Positions 1 to 8,234 are shown, counted from the first letter of the stretch. The stretch: 16,373 bases of DNA from an uncultured Rhodospirillaceae bacterium (GCA_913054205.1 CAJXJM010000012.1:1-16373), one strand, 5' to 3'. Made by a program: numbers and translations. The notes: generated by a model not told the origin, from the letters alone.

Positions 1-204
1 TTTAAATTTGCCGCCGGTTTCTTCGGCAAGACGTTTTACCAGATGATCCATGCCGGCAGTAAGAGCGCGTGGTTTACTCCACACGGAAATTTTCCAAAAA
101 ACACTCGGTCCATCGACATTTGCCGCGTTAACGGATGTGGCCTGTGTCGCGGCACAGAAAGAAAGAGCTGCCGCCCCGAGCGCCAGTTTTGTATAGATTT
201 TCAT
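1..204 (-). CDS. TRAP transporter substrate-binding protein (DctP family), N-terminal part
   Basis: This is the first 68 codons of a gene that reads leftward off the window edge. The start is the ATG read from 204 down, preceded by a good Shine-Dalgarno (GGGAG). The protein opens with a lysine-containing n-region and a hydrophobic Ala/Leu stretch (residues about 7-25), a typical Sec signal peptide, followed by mature sequence containing VFWKISVWSKP and a segment resembling LVKRLAEETGGKF. That opening is typical of DctP-type periplasmic receptors of TRAP transporters, which bind carboxylates and pass them to a DctQ/DctM membrane pair. The membrane genes would lie to the left, outside the window. 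It is divergent from the UbiD/hydroxylase operon, so it may import that operon's substrate; this is inference from position. The family call rests on a short N-terminal segment and is fairly but not fully secure. Confidence 0.7.
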   Translation of the reverse strand, partial: MKIYTKLALGAAALSFCAATQATSVNAANVDGPSVFWKISVWSKPRALTAGMDHLVKRLAEETGGKFK

Positions 205-432
205 TAATAGTCTCCCTGACTAAAATTTATGTCTGAATTAATTAAGTATCGATGCTCACATTGTCGTGAACATCGTCTGAGACTTATAATCAGTTTCAAT
301 ATGGAATTAAAGAACAATAATCGCCTATTTTCGGAACTTGTCTTTTACATATTGATTTTACTATCTAAAATTAATTCAATAAATGCTCATATAATCAAAA
401 TTCCTCAATGACAGGCAGGGAAGTACTTCATA
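205..432. promoter_or_regulatory. Divergent AT-rich intergenic region between the TRAP receptor gene and the UbiD operon
   Basis: This stretch separates two divergent genes and must hold both promoters. It is much more AT-rich than the flanking genes and has several TAAAATTAATT-like tracts (for example near 360-380), but I see no clear consensus promoter or strong palindrome. The ribosome-binding site of the UbiD gene is the AGGGAAG stretch at about 417-423, roughly ten bases before the ATG at 433. Confidence 0.5.
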
Positions 433-2082
433 ATGGCGGACACTTCGTATTCTTATCGCGACCTCCAGGATCATCTGAAAGAGCTTAAAAAATCTGATTT
501 GCTGTGGACCATCGATGAGCCCATCGATAAAGATGCAGAGATGCACCCGTTGGTGCGCTGGCAGTTTCGAGGCGGTATGGCGGAAGCGGACCGCAAAGCA
601 TTTCTATTTACCAATGTGGTTGATGGCAAAGGTAGAAAATTTGATATTCCGGTCGCCGTTGGAGCCTTGGCCGCCAATCAGGCGATCTATGCGGTCGGCA
701 TGGACACAGCCTTGGAAGACATTTCTGCAAAATGGGGCAATGCCATTGCCAATCCGATCCCGCCGCGCATGGTTAATTCGGCACCGTGCCAGGAGATTAT
801 TTGGCAAGGAAGCGAATTGATCGGTGAAGGCAAAGGCTTGGATGCTCTGCCGATCCCGATTTCAACACCGGGTTTCGATAGCGCCCCAACTTTGACGGCG
901 GCCAATTGCGTTACCAAAGATCCCGACACCGACATTCAAAATTCCGGGACATATCGGTGCGCCTTCAAGGCATCGGACCGCATGGTCATTCGCATGGCGA
1001 CACGGGTCGGCGGTGCGGGCGGCTATGTTCATTGGCAAAAATATAAAGAGCGTGGTGAGAAAATGCCCTGCGCCGTTGTTGTTGGCTGTCCGCCCTACGT
1101 CGCTTTTACCGGCCCGCAAAAACTACCCATCGATTTGGATGAGTTAGACGTTGCTGGTGGCCTCGCCGGCGAGCCAATCAATGCGATTAAAGGCAAAACA
1201 GTTGATCTTCTGGTGCCAGCAGAAGCCGAAGTTATCATCGAGGGCTATATTGATCCTGAAGTTTTGGAACCCGAAGGACCGTTCGGAGAATCGCACGGTC
1301 ATGTCGCGCTCGAAGAATTTAATATGCCATTTGAAGTGACTGCAATAACGCGTAAAAAAAACGCCGTCATTCCTTCTTATATAAGCCAGGTAGCGCCATC
1401 TGAATCGAGCGTCATCAAACGAGTGGCGTATGAGCCATTGTTTCTCAACCACCTAAAAAACGTGCTCGGCATCCGCGGCGTGCAAAAAGTTGCGTTGCAT
1501 GAACCGCTCACCGGATTGCTTCGGGTGACGCTTATTATCATGGATAAGGGTGTCCCAAGAACAGAGATTTGGCGAGCCTTGAATGGTGCCGCGAGCTTCA
1601 AGGGCGATATGGGAAAAATCACCATTGCTGTAAATGACGATATTGATCCTGATAGCGCCGACTCAATACTTTGGGCGCTTGCCTACCGCCATAACCCCGC
1701 TGCAGATGTCCAACTGCTCTCGCATCGCAGCCAAGGACACGGACCTAAACGAGAACATTCGGGCGAAGAAGATGGCACGCTTTTGATTGACGCGACGATG
1801 AAAGAAGCGATGCCGCCGCTGGCCTTGCCGGAAAAAGAATATATGGAAAAAGCCAAAGCACTTTGGGAACGTCTGGATTTACCACCGATCAGGCCGGAAA
1901 CGCCCTGGCACGGATATTCACTTGGCGATTGGCACAGCCGTTGGGCTGAAGATGCCAAGCGCGCCGCAGAAGGCGACTATCTTGAAAATGGCAAACGCAC
2001 ACTGGCACGACAGCAGAAATCTCCAGATTTCAAACCTGAAACCTCTGTCCGCCAAATCGAAGACGGCTGGGACGAAGAATGA
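433..2082 (+). CDS. UbiD-family (prenylated-FMN dependent) carboxy-lyase
   Basis: The 549-residue product matches the UbiD family in length and motifs. UbiD enzymes use prenylated FMN made by UbiX to decarboxylate, or reversibly carboxylate, aromatic and alpha,beta-unsaturated acids in the cytoplasm. The sequence NSGTYR at residues 170-175 fits the cofactor/metal-binding Asn and Arg region of Fdc/UbiD enzymes, and EGPFGE at residues 281-286 supplies the paired glutamates five residues apart seen in the Fdc active site (E277/E282 in the Aspergillus enzyme). The catalytic residues therefore appear intact. It is the first gene of a five-gene operon and overlaps the next gene by the four bases ATGA. 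Linkage to a molybdenum hydroxylase and an amidohydrolase makes breakdown of an aromatic or heteroaromatic acid more likely than ubiquinone synthesis. No UbiX partner is in the window. Family confidence is high; the substrate is unknown. Confidence 0.9.
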   Translation: MADTSYSYRDLQDHLKELKKSDLLWTIDEPIDKDAEMHPLVRWQFRGGMAEADRKAFLFTNVVDGKGRKFDIPVAVGALAANQAIYAVGMDTALEDISAKWGNAIANPIPPRMVNSAPCQEIIWQGSELIGEGKGLDALPIPISTPGFDSAPTLTAANCVTKDPDTDIQNSGTYRCAFKASDRMVIRMATRVGGAGGYVHWQKYKERGEKMPCAVVVGCPPYVAFTGPQKLPIDLDELDVAGGLAGEPINAIKGKTVDLLVPAEAEVIIEGYIDPEVLEPEGPFGESHGHVALEEFNMPFEVTAITRKKNAVIPSYISQVAPSESSVIKRVAYEPLFLNHLKNVLGIRGVQKVALHEPLTGLLRVTLIIMDKGVPRTEIWRALNGAASFKGDMGKITIAVNDDIDPDSADSILWALAYRHNPAADVQLLSHRSQGHGPKREHSGEEDGTLLIDATMKEAMPPLALPEKEYMEKAKALWERLDLPPIRPETPWHGYSLGDWHSRWAEDAKRAAEGDYLENGKRTLARQQKSPDFKPETSVRQIEDGWDEE

Positions 2083-2942
2083 AAGCCCCAGCATTTGACT
2101 ACCACGCCGCCGAGACGGTCGAAGATGCTGTCGGTCAACTGGCTGAGGCCGGTGATGATGGCTTGATATTGGCTGGCGGTCAGACACTCGTTCCCATGCT
2201 GGCGATGCGCCTCGCTCGGCCGAGCGTGCTTATAGATATCAACGCCGTTTCGGAACTTGCTGGTATTGAACAATTGGATGACGGCATTCGGATCAAAACC
2301 TGCACCCGTCAAAATGTCGCTCTAAATTCACAATTGATTGGCGAGAGCATTCCTTTATTGGCAAAGGCCTTGCCTTTCATCGGTCATCATCAGACTCGCA
2401 ACCGCGGCACAATCGGCGGCAGCATAGCGCATGGCGATCCGGCAGCAGAAATCCCGCTGATCGCCGTAGCTCTGGACGCTTCGATTAAATTGCAAACCAA
2501 AAATGACACGCGAAACTTATCGGCTAAGGATTTTTACGAAGGCCCGATGATGACGTTACGTAAAGACGATGAATGTCTCACCGATGTGACTTTCCCGATT
2601 TGGCAGGAAGAGGGGAAATTGGGCGTGGGGTTTCAAGAAGTCAGTCAGCGCCATGGTGATTTCGCGATTGTTTCTGTGGCTGCGCAGATGGTTCTGGATG
2701 GAAATAACGTTTGTCAGCGTGTGGCAATCGCCGTCGGGGGCGCGGCAGGTATACCGGTGCGGCTGGAAAAGGTTGAAGCCAATTTGACTGGCTCGGTCAT
2801 TAATCAAGAAACCATCGGTGATGCGCTGACGAATATGGCAGACTTTCTTGATCCTGTGGAAGACCAGCACGGCAGTGCCGCCTATCGCCGCCGGGTGGCT
2901 CGGGTCATGACAGAGCGTGCGATATGGGAGGCGGCAGCATGA
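2079..2942 (+). CDS. Xanthine-dehydrogenase-family FAD-binding subunit (CoxM/XdhB type)
   Basis: The 287-residue product is the medium, FAD-carrying subunit of a three-subunit molybdenum hydroxylase. It passes electrons from the iron-sulfur subunit to an external acceptor. FAD-binding motifs are visible: LAGGQTLVPML at residues 31-41, and a TIGGSIAHGDPAAE segment at about 111-124, which matches the TIGGNLAHADPA-type motif of the family. Length is normal for CoxM-like proteins. The start codon lies inside the stop of the UbiD gene (ATGA, 2079-2082) and its own stop overlaps the 2Fe-2S gene start in the same way (2939-2942), so translation is probably coupled on both sides. Alternatives within the superfamily (nicotinate, quinoline, 4-hydroxybenzoyl-CoA or aldehyde-oxidising enzymes) cannot be separated from this subunit alone. 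Confidence 0.92.
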   Translation: MKAPAFDYHAAETVEDAVGQLAEAGDDGLILAGGQTLVPMLAMRLARPSVLIDINAVSELAGIEQLDDGIRIKTCTRQNVALNSQLIGESIPLLAKALPFIGHHQTRNRGTIGGSIAHGDPAAEIPLIAVALDASIKLQTKNDTRNLSAKDFYEGPMMTLRKDDECLTDVTFPIWQEEGKLGVGFQEVSQRHGDFAIVSVAAQMVLDGNNVCQRVAIAVGGAAGIPVRLEKVEANLTGSVINQETIGDALTNMADFLDPVEDQHGSAAYRRRVARVMTERAIWEAAA

Positions 2943-3424
2943 CAAAGCGCGATATAACATTGACCCTCAATGGCAAAACCGTATCCGGCCAGGCCGACCC
3001 TCGAATGACCTTGGTGGATTTTTTACGTGTCGTTCTCAAAGCCACCGGCACACATGTTGGCTGTGAACACGGTGTTTGCGGCGCCTGTACCATCGTTTTA
3101 AACGGCGAGGCAATTCGCTCGTGTTTGATGCTGGCAGTGCAGGTGGAGAGCCAGGAGGTGATAACAGTCGAAGGCCTCTGCGAGGAGGATGGATCGCCAG
3201 GGATATTGCAGGATGCTTTTCGCGACGGTCATGGCATGCAATGCGGATATTGCACGCCGGGTATGTTGACGTCGGTCCACGCGCTGCTGCAATCCAACGA
3301 CGATCCCAGCGATGAAGATATCCTGGAAGCGATTGGCGGCAATATTTGTCGCTGCACGGGCTATGCACAAATTATTGATTCCATCAAAATTGGCGCGGAA
3401 CGACTGCGGGAGGACAAGTCATGA
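2939..3424 (+). CDS. Xanthine-dehydrogenase-family 2Fe-2S subunit (CoxS/XdhC-like small subunit)
   Basis: The small subunit of the molybdenum hydroxylase carries two 2Fe-2S clusters that relay electrons from the molybdenum centre to FAD. Counting from the chosen start, the plant-ferredoxin-type cluster ligands are C42, C47, C50 and C62 (GCEHGVCGACTIVLNG and the following Cys), and the second cluster uses C102, C105, C137 and C139 (QCGYCTPG and CRCTGY). The start at 2939 is preferred over an in-frame ATG at 2924. It is preceded by GGGAGG at a proper spacing and forms the ATGA overlap with the previous gene, like every other junction of this operon. The protein is then 161 residues, normal for the family. 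It overlaps the next gene by ATGA at 3421-3424. Confidence 0.95.
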   Translation: MTKRDITLTLNGKTVSGQADPRMTLVDFLRVVLKATGTHVGCEHGVCGACTIVLNGEAIRSCLMLAVQVESQEVITVEGLCEEDGSPGILQDAFRDGHGMQCGYCTPGMLTSVHALLQSNDDPSDEDILEAIGGNICRCTGYAQIIDSIKIGAERLREDKS

Positions 3425-5838
3425 GCGGCGCCCATGATAATCCCGTGGCCGGCAGCAACTATCACTACATCGCCCGAAAACGCCGGGTCGTTGAAGACAA
3501 ACGATTTGTCACCGGAAATGGCAATTTTGTCCAAGACCAGGATTTGCCCGGCACCTTGCATGTCGCGGTTTTGCCGAGCCCACATCCGAGGGCGCGGATT
3601 GTATTGATCAATGCGGAAGCGGCCTTGGCGTTGGCGGGTGTTGCGGCGGTGATCACCGGCGATGAGATAGCAGAACACACATTGCCGCTTTATCATGGGC
3701 TGCCCTTGCCGGAATGCAGATGGTTTCCCCTGGCCCATGAGATGACCCGCTATGCCGGTGAATGGGTGGCCGCTGTGGTTGCCGAAGATATTTATATCGC
3801 AGAAGATGCCCTAGATCTGATTGAAGTAGAATATGAGGCAACTCCTGCCATCGTCGATCCTGAAGAGGCGATGAAGCCTGATGCACCCTTGGTTCATCCG
3901 GGCCACGGCTCCAATATTATCTATGACGGCGATTTTGAATGGGGACCGGTGGCGGAAGATTTTGAAGCTGCCGATCATACGCTGTCCTTCCGCGCTCGAT
4001 GGGGGCGTTCTTCCACCGTGCCAATTGAAACATTTGGCGTGCTGGCAAAATGGGATAAAGGCACCGAGACGTTGAACGTCTGGGCGTCGATACAAATGCC
4101 CAACTATCCTGAACAGATTGCGGCGGCGCTTCGCATGCCTCTCAATGGAGTCAAAGTTAATCAAGACATTGATGTCGGCGGCAGTTACGGCGTTAAGCGG
4201 GGCATTAAACACACTGTTTTGGTGGGCTACATTTCCCGCAAACTCGGCGGTGCGCCGGTAAGTCTGATTGAGGACCGGTTGGTGAATTTGGCGAGCGGCG
4301 ATGCTCATGGGCCGGATCGGATATTCTACACCGATGTCGCTTTTGATCAGGGCGGCGTCATTAAGTCTTTGAAAATTCGTGCCATTGATGATTGCGGCGC
4401 CTATCCGGGACGGGGGCCTTTCCAATTGGGCAAACCCATCGCCGCCATTGTCGGGCCATACCGGATCAATAGCGTTCACTATAGACCGTGTTCTGTCGCC
4501 ACCAATAAGACCGGCCAAGTGCCAGTGCGGGGCATGGGCCAGGGCCCGACTAATTACATGATTGAAACAGCGGTGGACGAGGTGGCGCGTCACTTGAAGC
4601 TTGATAGGTTTGAAGTTCGCCGGCGCAATTTGATCCGCAGTGATGAGTTCCCCTACCTAAATCCAACGGGTACCAAATACGACAGTGGTGACTATGAGAC
4701 TGTACTCGGCAAGGTAACTGAATTGGCGAATTATGACGATTTGGTCAAGCGCCGGGATGAATTGCGCGTCGAAGGCAAACTCGCCGGCATCGGTATCGCA
4801 ACCTGTCTTGAACCCAGCGGGGGCAATAATTTATTCGAGTTTCTATTCAACCCCAAGGCTGAAATCAGCACCTATATGGAAGGCTGTCAGGTGCGGATCG
4901 ATTCTGTCGGTAATATTGTCGGCACCATGGGTACAACCACCTCTGGACAAGGTCATGAAACGCTGGTGTCCACTATATTAGGTGAAGAGCTTCAGCGAGA
5001 TCCCGATGACATTCGGGTCATCCATGCTGATAGCCTTGCCGGCTTACCAACGCGCTCACCAATCGCCAGCCGGATGGCGGTCATGCTGGGCGGCGCGGCG
5101 GCTGGTGCAGCCCAAAAGATAAAGGATCAACTGTTTCAAATCGCGGCCCATAATCTTAATAGACCGATTGACGGATTGGAGTATTCCGAAGGCACGATTT
5201 TCGATCGCTCCGATCCTGCCCGAAAATTGAGCTGGGATGAGCTTTGTAACATCGCTCATCGCCAATTTCATAAATTGCCGGAAGGGATGGAGCCTGGGTT
5301 GCAGGCTCTTCACGTCATGCAGGTGCCGCTCGGCGGGCAAATGCCGGACGAAAAAAATCGAGTTCAGTTGTATCCGTGTTTTTCCTTTCAGGCCCACATA
5401 CCGTTTGTCGAAATTGACCCCGGCACCGGCAAGGTAACCGTTCTCGATTATTTTATCGCCCATGATTGCGGGACCGTGATCAATCCGGATATTGTCCGTG
5501 GCATGATCATCGGCGGTGTTGCCCAAGGAATTGGCGCGGCATTGTACGAAAAATTTGACTATGGACCAGATGGCCAGTTTTTGAGCGGCACCTTTGTTGA
5601 TTATGTCATGCCGTCGGTGTTCGAAATTCCCTATGTTAAGGACGTTGAGCATTGCACGCCGTCACCTTTGACTTCGCACGGTCAGAAAGGCTCCGGCGAA
5701 GGTGGTTATTTAGGGGCTCCTGCTGCTATAGCCTCTGCGGTTAACGATGCTTTGGAGCCAAGGGGGCTATCCATTCATGAACTTCCGATGCGCATGAACG
5801 ATATCGAAGAACTTCTCAACGGAGAGAAACCAGAATGA
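3421..5838 (+). CDS. Xanthine-dehydrogenase-family molybdopterin-binding large subunit (CoxL-like)
   Basis: The 805-residue product is the catalytic subunit, which binds molybdopterin cytosine (or guanine) dinucleotide and hydroxylates a C-H bond using water. Visible landmarks are VGGSYGVKRG at about residues 252-261 (equivalent to the GGGFG cofactor loop), VRGMGQGP at 369-376 (position of the usual RGAGRPE loop), a TTSGQGHET loop in the second half, and GQKGSGEGG with E760 as the catalytic glutamate. The AYRCSFR loop that defines true form I carbon monoxide dehydrogenase is absent, so this is a generic hydroxylase and not CoxL proper. The loop at 369-376 differs from the common consensus, which hints at an unusual substrate pocket. 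ATGA overlaps join it to the genes on both sides. No XdhC/CoxF-type maturation factor is in the window. The substrate is probably an aromatic or N-heteroaromatic acid, by inference from the operon. Confidence 0.92.
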   Translation: MSGAHDNPVAGSNYHYIARKRRVVEDKRFVTGNGNFVQDQDLPGTLHVAVLPSPHPRARIVLINAEAALALAGVAAVITGDEIAEHTLPLYHGLPLPECRWFPLAHEMTRYAGEWVAAVVAEDIYIAEDALDLIEVEYEATPAIVDPEEAMKPDAPLVHPGHGSNIIYDGDFEWGPVAEDFEAADHTLSFRARWGRSSTVPIETFGVLAKWDKGTETLNVWASIQMPNYPEQIAAALRMPLNGVKVNQDIDVGGSYGVKRGIKHTVLVGYISRKLGGAPVSLIEDRLVNLASGDAHGPDRIFYTDVAFDQGGVIKSLKIRAIDDCGAYPGRGPFQLGKPIAAIVGPYRINSVHYRPCSVATNKTGQVPVRGMGQGPTNYMIETAVDEVARHLKLDRFEVRRRNLIRSDEFPYLNPTGTKYDSGDYETVLGKVTELANYDDLVKRRDELRVEGKLAGIGIATCLEPSGGNNLFEFLFNPKAEISTYMEGCQVRIDSVGNIVGTMGTTTSGQGHETLVSTILGEELQRDPDDIRVIHADSLAGLPTRSPIASRMAVMLGGAAAGAAQKIKDQLFQIAAHNLNRPIDGLEYSEGTIFDRSDPARKLSWDELCNIAHRQFHKLPEGMEPGLQALHVMQVPLGGQMPDEKNRVQLYPCFSFQAHIPFVEIDPGTGKVTVLDYFIAHDCGTVINPDIVRGMIIGGVAQGIGAALYEKFDYGPDGQFLSGTFVDYVMPSVFEIPYVKDVEHCTPSPLTSHGQKGSGEGGYLGAPAAIASAVNDALEPRGLSIHELPMRMNDIEELLNGEKPE

Positions 5839-6821
5839 TTATTGATACCCACGCCCATTTCACCCCGCAATCGATGCTCGACGCCCTCAAGAAGGAAACC
5901 AGCCGGTTCCCATCGGTCGAGCTTTTGGCCGAAGATGACAGCTACAAGCTGGGTTTTGCCGGCGGTGCCTTGACGCGCCCGTTGTCACCTAAATTGCGGG
6001 ATAGTGATGGTCGTCTGGAGTGGATGGAGCATCAATGCATTGATGCGCAAATCAATGGCGGCTGGCTGGATAGTTTCGGCTATGAACTTCCAGCAGAAGA
6101 AGGGGCTGCCTGGAGCCGCTTCATGAACGAGTTTCTTATGACTGGCACGGATGAGCATGAGCCATTGGTGCCGCTTGCTACCGTTCCCTTGCAAAATGGC
6201 AAACTCGCTGCCGAAGTTCTGGAAGAGGCATTGGCTGCTGGATTTGGCGGCGTCATGATCGGCACCCAACCCCATGGCGACAGTGGTAATCTCGATGATC
6301 CCGAGCTGGACCCTTTCTGGGAGGCAGCGTCATCTCTCAAAGCGACGCTGTATTTGCATCCGATGTTTGGTTGCGGTGATCCACGATTACTGGATTTTGG
6401 CATGATGAACGCGACGGGCCGCGGCGTTGACACCACCATCGCCATATCGCGTTTGCTGTTCTCCGGTCATTTCCTTAAATACCCTGGCATGAATTTTGTG
6501 TTATCCCATGGCGGCGGCGCGCTGCCATACATGCTGGGACGGCTCGCTCGAAACGTGGAAATCGCTGGTCACGATTATGCCGACCCAATCGAAGGCTTTA
6601 AAACGCTGTTCTTCGACACTGTATTGTTTGATCCGCGCGCGTTGAATTTTCTGCGCGACATAGTTGGTGCGGAGAAAATCATGTTAGGGTCCGACTACCC
6701 ATTCCCGATTGGCGACATGACGCCGCTCAAAGTCGTTGAAAGTGCCGATCTCAGCGAGGCTGAAACCGAGCTAATCCTCGGTAAAACCGCGATGGAGCTT
6801 TTCAATATATCAGTCGTCTAA
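5835..6821 (+). CDS. Amidohydrolase-2 family protein (ACMSD-like metal-dependent hydrolase or decarboxylase)
   Basis: The 328-residue product has the complete metal site of the amidohydrolase-2 (ACMSD) family: DTHAHF with H6 and H8, LHPMFG with H175, LSHGGGALPYM with H225, and LGSDYPFPIG with D287. Members hydrolyse or non-oxidatively decarboxylate ring acids and ring-cleavage products, with ACMSD and gamma-resorcylate decarboxylase as well-known relatives. It is the last gene of the UbiD/hydroxylase operon, beginning inside the stop codon of the large-subunit gene (ATGA, 5835-5838). In this context it probably acts on the decarboxylated or hydroxylated product of the upstream enzymes, but decarboxylase and hydrolase roles cannot be told apart from sequence. 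I saw no strong hairpin terminator in the 140 bases after it, where it converges on the cytidylyltransferase gene. Confidence 0.88.
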   Translation: MIIDTHAHFTPQSMLDALKKETSRFPSVELLAEDDSYKLGFAGGALTRPLSPKLRDSDGRLEWMEHQCIDAQINGGWLDSFGYELPAEEGAAWSRFMNEFLMTGTDEHEPLVPLATVPLQNGKLAAEVLEEALAAGFGGVMIGTQPHGDSGNLDDPELDPFWEAASSLKATLYLHPMFGCGDPRLLDFGMMNATGRGVDTTIAISRLLFSGHFLKYPGMNFVLSHGGGALPYMLGRLARNVEIAGHDYADPIEGFKTLFFDTVLFDPRALNFLRDIVGAEKIMLGSDYPFPIGDMTPLKVVESADLSEAETELILGKTAMELFNISVV

Positions 6822-6961
6822 ATTCATGCCATTGATAACGTCGGTTTTTAGTGAAATGTCCGCCTTTGAATAGATTAGGATTCTGTGTCAGCTTGGAAAT
6901 GTAGTCTGCTTTATGTCCCAAATCGAATATCGGGTCTTACATTGGAAATTTTGCCGATTAC

Positions 6962-7399
6962 TCAGGCTATGCGGCGCATAAGGTCTGTTTGAGTCTGACC
7001 AATGACTGTTTGCTTAATTTCCGTCGATGAGGTTCGGGGATTATAGCGAACTTGAATTATTTGTTTTCCGGCTGCTGCTAAAAAGGCTTCCACGTCAAGA
7101 TTGTGCTTTTTGCGGCCCCAATCTTCTCCGATCACGAAAATATCGGCATTCACTTCCTTACAACCCGATACATATTCAAGTTCATGGTATGGGCGCACAA
7201 TGTCGACACACTGCAAAGCTTCCAGCATTTCCATACGTTGAATAAGTGGGATAATAGGTACATGGGGCTTATAAAGGTTGACGACCTCATCAGAAGCGAC
7301 GCCAACCGCAACTACATCACCCAAGGTTTTACAGTGGTTTAGCAAGGCCAAATGCCCTACATGCAACAGATCAAACGTGCCTACGGTATAGACAATCAT
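6962..7399 (-). CDS. Glycerol-3-phosphate cytidylyltransferase-like nucleotidyltransferase (TagD type)
   Basis: The 145-residue product is a compact single-domain cytidylyltransferase. The signature GTFDLLHVGH with HVGH at residues 13-16 binds the CTP phosphates, and GEDWGRK at 91-97 and RTSSTEIK at 122-129 occupy the positions of the family's later conserved motifs; the latter replaces the usual RTxGISTT. Such enzymes couple a phosphorylated alcohol (glycerol-3-phosphate, phosphoethanolamine or another) to CTP, giving a CDP-alcohol and pyrophosphate in the cytoplasm. The start at 7399 is the ATG giving the standard MIVYTVGTFD opening; its ribosome-binding site is weak. It is divergent from a CDP-alcohol phosphatidyltransferase gene, a likely functional partner. 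The exact alcohol is not determinable; the altered last motif leaves the substrate open. Confidence 0.85.
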   Translation of the reverse strand: MIVYTVGTFDLLHVGHLALLNHCKTLGDVVAVGVASDEVVNLYKPHVPIIPLIQRMEMLEALQCVDIVRPYHELEYVSGCKEVNADIFVIGEDWGRKKHNLDVEAFLAAAGKQIIQVRYNPRTSSTEIKQTVIGQTQTDLMRRIA

Positions 7400-7577
7400 A
7401 ATTTATTTTGAACCTTTAGGTTTGTTCACTTAATTTGTATATTGAAATGGCGCGATAATAATCGGACCGGTGAACCGTACGGGAGATGGTATTTATCCAA
7501 CTAATTTCCGATGCTGTTAGGAACGACTTATAATCGAAATCTAGCAAAATTGAAACCCCTTGTTTGTAGGTCCAGCA

Positions 7578-8234
7578 ATGCCAACTGAAAACTCTGATCC
7601 GCAAGAGCAGCAGCCCAAACCTATTCTTTCTTATGTCTGGGATCTTCCCAATATTTGTTCTCTTGCCGGACTTGGCTGCACCCTTCTTGCCATATATTTC
7701 ATCATTTTAGGCGTTTACGCTGCAGCGATGATAGGAATGATCTGGGCCGTTGCTTTTGACTGGGCCGATGGGCTTGTTGCGCGCAGGATGAAGGGGCGAA
7801 CTGGTTCAGACAGATTGTTTGGCGGGCAGCTTGATGTATTGATTGATATCGTGAGCTATGGTGTCACGCCGGCCATACTTCTATTAAGTTATGGAAAATT
7901 CGAGCCTGTATTCCTACTGGGAGCATTTTTAATGCTTGCAGCTGGCGTGATAAGATTGAGCTATTTTAGTACTTTTGGTCTAGCTGACGGATCCAAATAC
8001 ACCGGGTTGGCTATTGATAACAACAACATAGCACTCGTTTTTATATTTCTATTTGAAGGCCTCTTTAGTTCGGGAGTTTTTTCTGTAATTCTCTATGCCA
8101 GTTGTCTGGGACTAGCTGCCTTGAATGTGTCACAGATCAAAACGCCAAAGCTTTCTGGAAATCCAGTCAATGTATTCCTTCTCGCTGGTTATACTCTTGG
8201 AATGACCGTTATTTATGGCTGGAAGCTCCTGTAG
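7578..8234 (+). CDS. CDP-alcohol phosphatidyltransferase (integral membrane)
   Basis: Counted from the ATG at 7578, which has an AGG-containing ribosome-binding site, the protein is 218 residues. An upstream in-frame TTG at 7560 is a less likely start. The catalytic motif is present: D61, D64-G65, A68-R69, G82, D86 and D90, in the segments DWADGLVARRM and FGGQLDVLIDIVSYGVTP. The four aspartates bind the two metal ions. The spacer between the AR pair and the glycine is 12 residues rather than the consensus 8, so there is a four-residue insertion (around KGRTGSD). The rest is hydrophobic with several membrane spans. These enzymes transfer a phospho-alcohol from a CDP-alcohol to an acceptor alcohol at the membrane. 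Phosphatidylserine synthase-like, phosphatidylglycerol-phosphate-like and other activities are possible. The divergent cytidylyltransferase gene suggests a shared CDP intermediate. Confidence 0.87.
   Translation: MPTENSDPQEQQPKPILSYVWDLPNICSLAGLGCTLLAIYFIILGVYAAAMIGMIWAVAFDWADGLVARRMKGRTGSDRLFGGQLDVLIDIVSYGVTPAILLLSYGKFEPVFLLGAFLMLAAGVIRLSYFSTFGLADGSKYTGLAIDNNNIALVFIFLFEGLFSSGVFSVILYASCLGLAALNVSQIKTPKLSGNPVNVFLLAGYTLGMTVIYGWKLL

Noticed and set aside
229..411. 60-codon open frame in the divergent region before the UbiD gene
   Set aside because: It lies in very AT-rich intergenic DNA, has no ribosome-binding site, and its composition is unlike a real protein. The stretch is better explained as promoter DNA.
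433..2082. Ubiquinone-pathway UbiD
   Set aside because: The operon context (molybdenum hydroxylase, amidohydrolase, transporter) points to catabolism, so I left the gene symbol blank although the family is UbiD.
3811..4593. Leftward 260-codon frame inside the molybdenum large-subunit gene
   Set aside because: It is antisense to a well-supported gene with conserved cofactor motifs and shows no recognisable domain. Long antisense frames are common opposite such genes.
3421..5838. True aerobic carbon monoxide dehydrogenase (CoxL)
   Set aside because: The AYRCSFR active-site loop is absent; the equivalent place reads VRGMGQGP. A general hydroxylase of the same superfamily is the better call.
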